A stretch of 16,709 bases of DNA from JAUREX01 sp044356825 (lineage in GTDB: Bacteria; Pseudomonadota; Alphaproteobacteria; Rhodobacterales; Rhodobacteraceae): contig JBIKVM010000049.1 of NCBI GenBank assembly GCA_044356825.1, positions 1 through 16,709 on the forward strand, written 5' to 3'. This document shows positions 13,233 to 16,709 of the stretch, piece by piece (positions within the stretch are counted from its first letter, which is position 1; each line of letters opens with the position of its first letter). A program made the position numbers and the translations under genes. The notes beneath the pieces are model-generated. The model was given only the letters and a program-made list of their open reading frames with translations, was not told where the DNA came from and ran no database searches.

Positions 13233-14203
13233 CCCTGCCCCCCGATCCGGCGCATCGCGGCGACAAGCTCGGCCGTGATCGCGGGTTCCGACAGCGCGTG
13301 TCCCGCAAGCCCCACGAGCCGCAGATCGGCGCGCGGCCAGTCGCGCGCGAGCCGCCATGCGGAAACGGGCGGGCAGATCATGTCATAGCGGCCCTGCACG
13401 ATGGTCGCGGGCAGGTCGCGCAGGCGCGGCTTTTGCGCCTCGATCCAGCCGTCGTGGTCGAGGAACCCGCCATGGGTGAAATAGTGGTTCTCGAGCCGGG
13501 CGAAGGTGCGGGCGTAATCGGGCGGGCTTTCGCCCGCCCCCGGATGCGGGACGATGCTGGCCAGCGCATTCTCCCAGCCCGACCAGACGCGGCCGAAGTG
13601 CTGCTCCTGCGCGGGATCGCCCGAAAAGAGGCGCTTGTGATAGGCCGCGATCAGATCGCCCCGCTCATCCTCGGGGATGGCCTGGGCAAAGCGCGCCCAT
13701 TCGGCGGGAAAGAAGGCCCCCGCCCCGCCGCCGTAGAACCAGCGCAATTCCTCCTGCGTCATCAGGAACACGCCCCGCAGCACCAGGTGGCGGACGCGCT
13801 CGGGATGGCGGATCGCATAGACGAGCGCGAGCGTCGCGCCCCAGCTGCCGCCGAACAGCACCCAGCTGTCGATTCCCAGAAGCGTGCGGATCGTCTCGAT
13901 GTCGTCGATGAGGTGCCAGGTCGTGTTCGCGACCACGCTCGCCTGCGGGCGCGATCGGCCGCAGCCGCGCTGATCGAAGAGCACGACACGAAAGACGGCC
14001 GGGTCGAAATAGCGCCGCATCACCGGGCTGCACCCGCCCCCCGGGCCGCCGTGCAGCACCAGGACCGGCAGGCCCGCGGGGTTGCCGCATTGCTCGACAT
14101 AGACCCGGTGGCCGTCGCCCATGTCGATCACGCGCTGATCGAACGGGTCGATCAGCGGGAAAAGATGGGTCGAAAGCTGGCCCGGGGCTGCGTTCCTGTC
14201 CAT
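13229..14203 (-). CDS. pip: Proline iminopeptidase
   Basis: Cytosolic serine peptidase of family S33 (alpha/beta hydrolase) that removes N-terminal proline from peptides. It has 324 residues, normal length. Seen: the oxyanion-region HGGPGGGC (51-58); LFDQRGCGRSRP (75-86); the nucleophile elbow FGGSWGATLAL with Ser120; the cap-domain ELRWFYGGGAGAFFPAEW (152-169) with the family's WFY/FPEAW region; HYFTHGGF; the acid Asp274 in GRYDMICPP; and the base His302 in LAGHALSEP. The triad is complete. The ATG at 14203 lies 62 bp from the divergent ubiG start, and a CTATATAG element stands 7 bp upstream, so its mRNA may have a very short leader. It is translationally coupled to ygfZ downstream (ATGA). 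Confidence 0.96.
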   Translation of the reverse strand: MDRNAAPGQLSTHLFPLIDPFDQRVIDMGDGHRVYVEQCGNPAGLPVLVLHGGPGGGCSPVMRRYFDPAVFRVVLFDQRGCGRSRPQASVVANTTWHLIDDIETIRTLLGIDSWVLFGGSWGATLALVYAIRHPERVRHLVLRGVFLMTQEELRWFYGGGAGAFFPAEWARFAQAIPEDERGDLIAAYHKRLFSGDPAQEQHFGRVWSGWENALASIVPHPGAGESPPDYARTFARLENHYFTHGGFLDHDGWIEAQKPRLRDLPATIVQGRYDMICPPVSAWRLARDWPRADLRLVGLAGHALSEPAITAELVAAMRRIGGQG

Positions 14204-14265
14204 GACGGCCCTATATAGACCTCAACCGCCGCGCCACCACAATGAGATCAGCGAAGGGATGCCCG

Positions 14266-15006
14266 ATGCAGAGCCAGTCAACCGTCGACCCCGCCGAGAT
14301 CGCCAAGTTCGAGGCGATGGCCGCCGAATGGTGGAATCCGGCCGGCAAGTTCAAGCCGCTGCACATGCTCAACCCCTGCCGGCTCGACTACATCACCCGC
14401 CAGATCGCGGCCGAGTTCGACCGCGACCTTTCGGCGCAGGCCCCATTTGCAGGGCTGCGCATCCTCGATATCGGCTGCGGCGGCGGGCTCTTGTGCGAGC
14501 CGATGGCGCGGCTCGGCGCCGAGGTCGTGGGCGCGGATGCGGCGGCGCGCAACATTCCCGTGGCGCGGCTCCATGCCGAGCAGTCGGGGCTTGCCATCGA
14601 CTATCGCCACACCACCGCCGAGGCGCTCGCCGGGGCGGGCGAGCGCTTCGATGCCGTCCTCAACATGGAGGTGATCGAGCATGTCGCCGATCCGGCCGCC
14701 TATCTCGCGGCCTGCCACGCGCTGACGCGTCCGGGGGGCCTCATGGTCTGCTCGACGCTCAACCGCAACGCCAAGAGCTACCTCATGGCCATCATCGGGG
14801 CCGAGCATGTGATGCGCTGGCTGCCCAAGGGCACGCATGAATGGTCGAAGTTCATCACCCCCGACGAGCTTTACGCGCTGCTCCGGGGCGCGGGGTTCGA
14901 ACCCGTGGACCGCAAGGGGATGGTGTTCAACCCGCTCGGCTGGTCGTGGCACCTCTCGGCGCGCGACCTGTCGGTGAACTACGTCACCGCGAGCCTGCGG
15001 CGCTGA
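14266..15006 (+). CDS. ubiG: Bifunctional ubiquinone O-methyltransferase
   Basis: S-adenosylmethionine-dependent enzyme that performs both O-methylations of ubiquinone synthesis, at the cytoplasmic face of the membrane. It has 246 residues, normal for UbiG. Seen: DPAEIAKFEAMAAEWWNPAGKFKPLHMLNP (8-37), the strongly conserved N-terminal UbiG signature; RLDYI; SAM motif I RILDIGCGGGLLCEPMARLG (65-84); VVGADAA (87-93); DAVLNMEVIEHVADP (129-143); RPGGLMVCSTLNR (155-167); and GTHEWSKFITPDEL with GMVFNPLGWSW near the end. The ATG at 14266 is chosen because GAAGGGA lies upstream; the in-frame ATG at 14242 has none. It is divergent from pip, and its TGA abuts the marR stop on the other strand. Confidence 0.97.
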   Translation: MQSQSTVDPAEIAKFEAMAAEWWNPAGKFKPLHMLNPCRLDYITRQIAAEFDRDLSAQAPFAGLRILDIGCGGGLLCEPMARLGAEVVGADAAARNIPVARLHAEQSGLAIDYRHTTAEALAGAGERFDAVLNMEVIEHVADPAAYLAACHALTRPGGLMVCSTLNRNAKSYLMAIIGAEHVMRWLPKGTHEWSKFITPDELYALLRGAGFEPVDRKGMVFNPLGWSWHLSARDLSVNYVTASLRR

Positions 15007-15450
15007 TCAGCCGGCATCCTCGAGCCGGGTACGCAGCGCGCGCAGGACGGAGAGCGCCGCGCGCACGCGATCCTCGCCAAGTTCGGCGACCGTCGCGGCC
15101 AGCATCGGCGCCACCGACTGCACCGCAGCATCGCGCGCCGCCCGCCCCGCCGGGCTGATCGCGACGAACTTGCGCCGCGCATCGTCCCAGTCGGGCCGGA
15201 TGTGGACATGCCCGGCCCATTCGAGGCGGTTAAGCGTGTTCGTCATCGCCCCGCGGGTGACATGGAAGGCCCGCGCGAGCTGGGCGGGCGTGCGCTCATC
15301 CGCCGTGCGGGCGAGGTGGTTCAGCACCGCGAAATGCGACAGCTGCATCCCCCGGGGCAGCGCCTTGCCGATGCGTGCCCGGGCCAACTGGTCGGCCATG
15401 AACAGCTCGCCAAAGAGCGCGATCGCCACCTCCTCGCCGCGCCCCGACAT
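15007..15450 (-). CDS. MarR-family transcriptional regulator
   Basis: Winged helix-turn-helix DNA-binding protein of 147 residues, expected to bind as a dimer to a palindromic operator. Seen: N-terminal dimerisation helix (about 4-28); GMQLSHFAVLNHLAR (34-48); the helix-turn-helix TPAQLARAFHVTRGAMTNTLNRLEWAG (54-80), whose recognition helix is TRGAMTNTLNRLE; and the wing IRPDWDDARRKFVAISPAGRA (84-104), which matches the usual D-RD-R-K-V-LT-G pattern. The ATG at 15450 overlaps the amidase stop by one base (TGATG); a GTG at 15453 would give GTGA and one extra residue. As the last gene of the glutaredoxin-amidase operon, it may regulate that operon. The ligand is unknown. Confidence 0.93.
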   Translation of the reverse strand: MSGRGEEVAIALFGELFMADQLARARIGKALPRGMQLSHFAVLNHLARTADERTPAQLARAFHVTRGAMTNTLNRLEWAGHVHIRPDWDDARRKFVAISPAGRAARDAAVQSVAPMLAATVAELGEDRVRAALSVLRALRTRLEDAG

Positions 15451-16289
15451 CACGGCCCCTCGATCGGCCGGTCATGGGCAAGCGCGGGCACCCGGCCCCG
15501 CGCACGGCCGACCTCGGCGAGGTCGAGATCGACAAGGCTCACGCCCGGCGCCTCGCCCGCATCCGCGAGCACCTCGCCCCAGGGTGCCACGGCCAGCGAA
15601 TGGCCATAGGTCCGCCGCCCCTTGCCCCGCCCGATCGTGTCGGGGTGAAAGCCCGTCTGCGCCGGGGCGAGCACGAAGCACCCCGTCTCGATCGCGCGCG
15701 CGCGCAACAGCACATGCCAGTGCGCCGCCCCGGTGATGTGGTTGAAGGCCGCCGGCACCGTCAGGATCTCGGCGCCCGCCTGCGCCAGCCGCCGGTGCAG
15801 ATGGCCGAAACGCACATCATAGCAGACCGTCATCCCGATCCGTCCGAAGGGGGTTTCGGCCAGCACCGCCCGCCCGCCCGGCCGGAAGGCCGCCGATTCG
15901 CGATAGACCTCGGTCGGCGAGACGTCGACGTCGAACATGTGGATCTTGTCATAGCGCGCCGCGATTTCGCCGCCGGGGGCGATGAGGAAGCTGCGGTTGG
16001 CTAGCCGCCCCTCGGGATCCTCGTCCGAGACGAGCGCGAGCGAGCCGATCAGCAGCCAGATCCCCGCCCGCGCGGCCTCCTCGCGGAGCGCGGCGAGCGT
16101 CGGATCCTCGGCCTCGCGCCGCACCACCGCGCGCTGGTGGGCGCGGTCCGAGGTCAGCAGGTTCGTGCACTCGGGCGTGAGCACGAGGCCCGCCCCCCCC
16201 GCTGCCGCCGCGCGCACCGCCGCGACCGTGGCGGCAAGGTTCGCGCCCGGGTCGTCCCCGACATTGAGCTGGACGAGCCCCGCGCGCAT
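15450..16289 (-). CDS. Nit1/Nit2-type carbon-nitrogen hydrolase (probable deaminated glutathione amidase)
   Basis: Nitrilase-superfamily amidase of 279 residues. The catalytic triad is visible: Glu40 in LVLTPECTN, Lys115 in RYDKIHMFDVDV, and Cys156 in IGMTVCYDVRFGHLHRRLA. Other features are PAAFNHITGAAHWHVLLRARAIETGCFVLAPAQ (179-211) and GHSLAVAPWGEVLADAGEAPG. The YDKIHMFDVDV segment and the overall pattern are those of Nit1-like enzymes, which hydrolyse deaminated glutathione formed by transaminase side reactions. A glutaredoxin gene overlaps just upstream (TGATG, one base), which fits a glutathione context. The ATG at 16289 is fixed by that overlap. Its stop overlaps the marR start. The substrate is inferred from family resemblance and context only. 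Confidence 0.93.
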   Translation of the reverse strand: MRAGLVQLNVGDDPGANLAATVAAVRAAAAGGAGLVLTPECTNLLTSDRAHQRAVVRREAEDPTLAALREEAARAGIWLLIGSLALVSDEDPEGRLANRSFLIAPGGEIAARYDKIHMFDVDVSPTEVYRESAAFRPGGRAVLAETPFGRIGMTVCYDVRFGHLHRRLAQAGAEILTVPAAFNHITGAAHWHVLLRARAIETGCFVLAPAQTGFHPDTIGRGKGRRTYGHSLAVAPWGEVLADAGEAPGVSLVDLDLAEVGRARGRVPALAHDRPIEGP

Positions 16290-16546
16290 CAGCCCGCCAG
16301 CATCGGATCGAGCCGCCCCGCCGCCTCGAGCGCGTGCAGATCGTCGCAGCCCCCGACATGGACGCCCCCGATGAAGATCTGCGGCACCGTCCGCCGGCCT
16401 CCCGCGCGCGCCACCATCTCGGCCCGCCGCTCGGGGTGCTGGGCGAGGTCGATCTCGGCAAAGGCCACCCCCTTGCGCCCGAGGAGGCCCTTCGCCGCAT
16501 GGCAATAGCCGCAAAGCGGGGTGGTGTAGATCTCGACCGTTTTCAT
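16289..16546 (-). CDS. grxC: Glutaredoxin 3
   Basis: Small glutathione-dependent thiol-disulfide oxidoreductase of 85 residues. Seen: VEIYTTPLCGYCHAAKGLL (4-22) with the dithiol active site CGYC (Cys12, Cys15) in place of the commoner CPYC; KGVAFAEIDL (25-34); the cis-proline TVPQIFIGG (53-61); and the glutathione-binding HVGGCDDLHALEAAGRLDPML (63-83). The ATG at 16546 has an AGGGCG just upstream and gives the standard opening MKTVEIYT; an ATG at 16558 would add four residues. It leads a three-gene overlapping operon with the Nit-type amidase and a MarR regulator. A promoter is visible at 16592-16619. Confidence 0.97.
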   Translation of the reverse strand: MKTVEIYTTPLCGYCHAAKGLLGRKGVAFAEIDLAQHPERRAEMVARAGGRRTVPQIFIGGVHVGGCDDLHALEAAGRLDPMLAG

Positions 16547-16579
16547 CGCCCTGCCCATGCTGCGGCCCACATGGCCCGC

Positions 16580-16593
16580 GTCCCGCGCGGGAC
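16580..16593. promoter_or_regulatory. 14-bp perfect palindrome at the grxC promoter
   Basis: GTCCCGCGCGGGAC is a perfect inverted repeat that overlaps the -10 box and the expected start site of the grxC promoter. It could be an operator or a 5' mRNA hairpin. MarR proteins generally prefer more AT-rich sites, so its owner is open. Confidence 0.4.
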
Positions 16594-16619
16594 TATAGGC
16601 ATTCCCCCGCGCCCCGCAA
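16592..16619 (-). promoter_or_regulatory. Promoter of the grxC-amidase-marR operon
   Basis: On the minus strand TTGCGG (16619-16614) and TATAGT (16597-16592) are 16 nt apart. The start site would be near 16585, leaving a leader of about 39 nt before grxC. These are the best-looking paired boxes in the window. Confidence 0.5.
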
Positions 16620-16709
16620 CCACCGCGCAGGGGCCCGCCGGCGGCCGCCGACACCCGGGGCGGCAAGGGCATGCCGCCAGGACGAGGCCGCCCCCGCCGG
16701 CCCCCCGCC

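Noticed and set aside
13298..14218. Plus-strand open frame of 306 codons
   Set aside because: Antisense to proline iminopeptidase, whose catalytic triad is complete.
16600..16709. Possible 3' end of a further minus-strand gene (such as comF) at the right edge
   Set aside because: All three minus-strand frames were read; none gives a recognisable ComF-like or other C-terminus. The stretch is very GC-rich with C runs, and I see only the grxC promoter region in it.

Overview
The window is a compact, GC-rich (roughly two-thirds G+C) stretch of an alphaproteobacterial chromosome. Gene content and neighbourhoods (PCMT-like methyltransferase next to TolC, glutaredoxin with a CGYC site next to a nitrilase-family amidase, DUF1523, DUF3576 and DUF6280 proteins, a SPOR-tailed D,D-carboxypeptidase) point to the Rhodobacteraceae/Paracoccaceae/Roseobacteraceae group. 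This assignment comes from recognising protein families, not from a database search. The region looks like core chromosome. I see no insertion sequence, integrase, phage gene, CRISPR array, tRNA or rRNA, and no island of unusual base composition.

Layout. On the minus strand, 1-5266 reads right to left as hemE, a DUF1523 membrane protein, a divergent Kdo-transferase-like glycosyltransferase, lpxK, a DUF3576 lipoprotein and the 5' part of leuS. The DUF1523, Kdo-transferase and lpxK genes are joined by stop/start overlaps (GTGA, then TGATG), so an envelope/lipid A cluster sits downstream of a heme gene. On the plus strand, 5456-8549 holds a secreted D-alanyl-D-alanine carboxypeptidase with a SPOR domain, an ImuA-like protein without a P-loop, and a SPOUT RNA methyltransferase (RlmB/TrmH type). 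A strong intrinsic terminator (8634-8663) follows. The plus strand then carries a CoA-binding protein, a PCMT-family methyltransferase and a TolC-family outer membrane protein (8698-11296).

From 11300 the strands alternate. TolC converges on a small DUF6280 gene. DUF6280 and efp (elongation factor P) diverge from a 238-bp spacer. efp converges on, and overlaps by 27 bp, a minus-strand pair ygfZ - proline iminopeptidase (ATGA overlap). Proline iminopeptidase and ubiG diverge from a 62-bp spacer. ubiG abuts, stop codon to stop codon, a minus-strand operon of glutaredoxin - Nit-type amidase - MarR regulator, which has a recognisable promoter overlapping a 14-bp palindrome at 16580-16619.

No spacer exceeds 300 bp. 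The longest are 11672-11909 (divergent promoters), 5267-5455 (divergent promoters) and 16547-16709 (promoter of the glutaredoxin operon; I could not identify a gene in its outer part). No exotic new system stands out. The most interesting items are the orphan ImuA-like protein, the shortened Kdo transferase coupled to DUF1523, the Grx/Nit/MarR operon, and several tightly overlapping or abutting gene ends.
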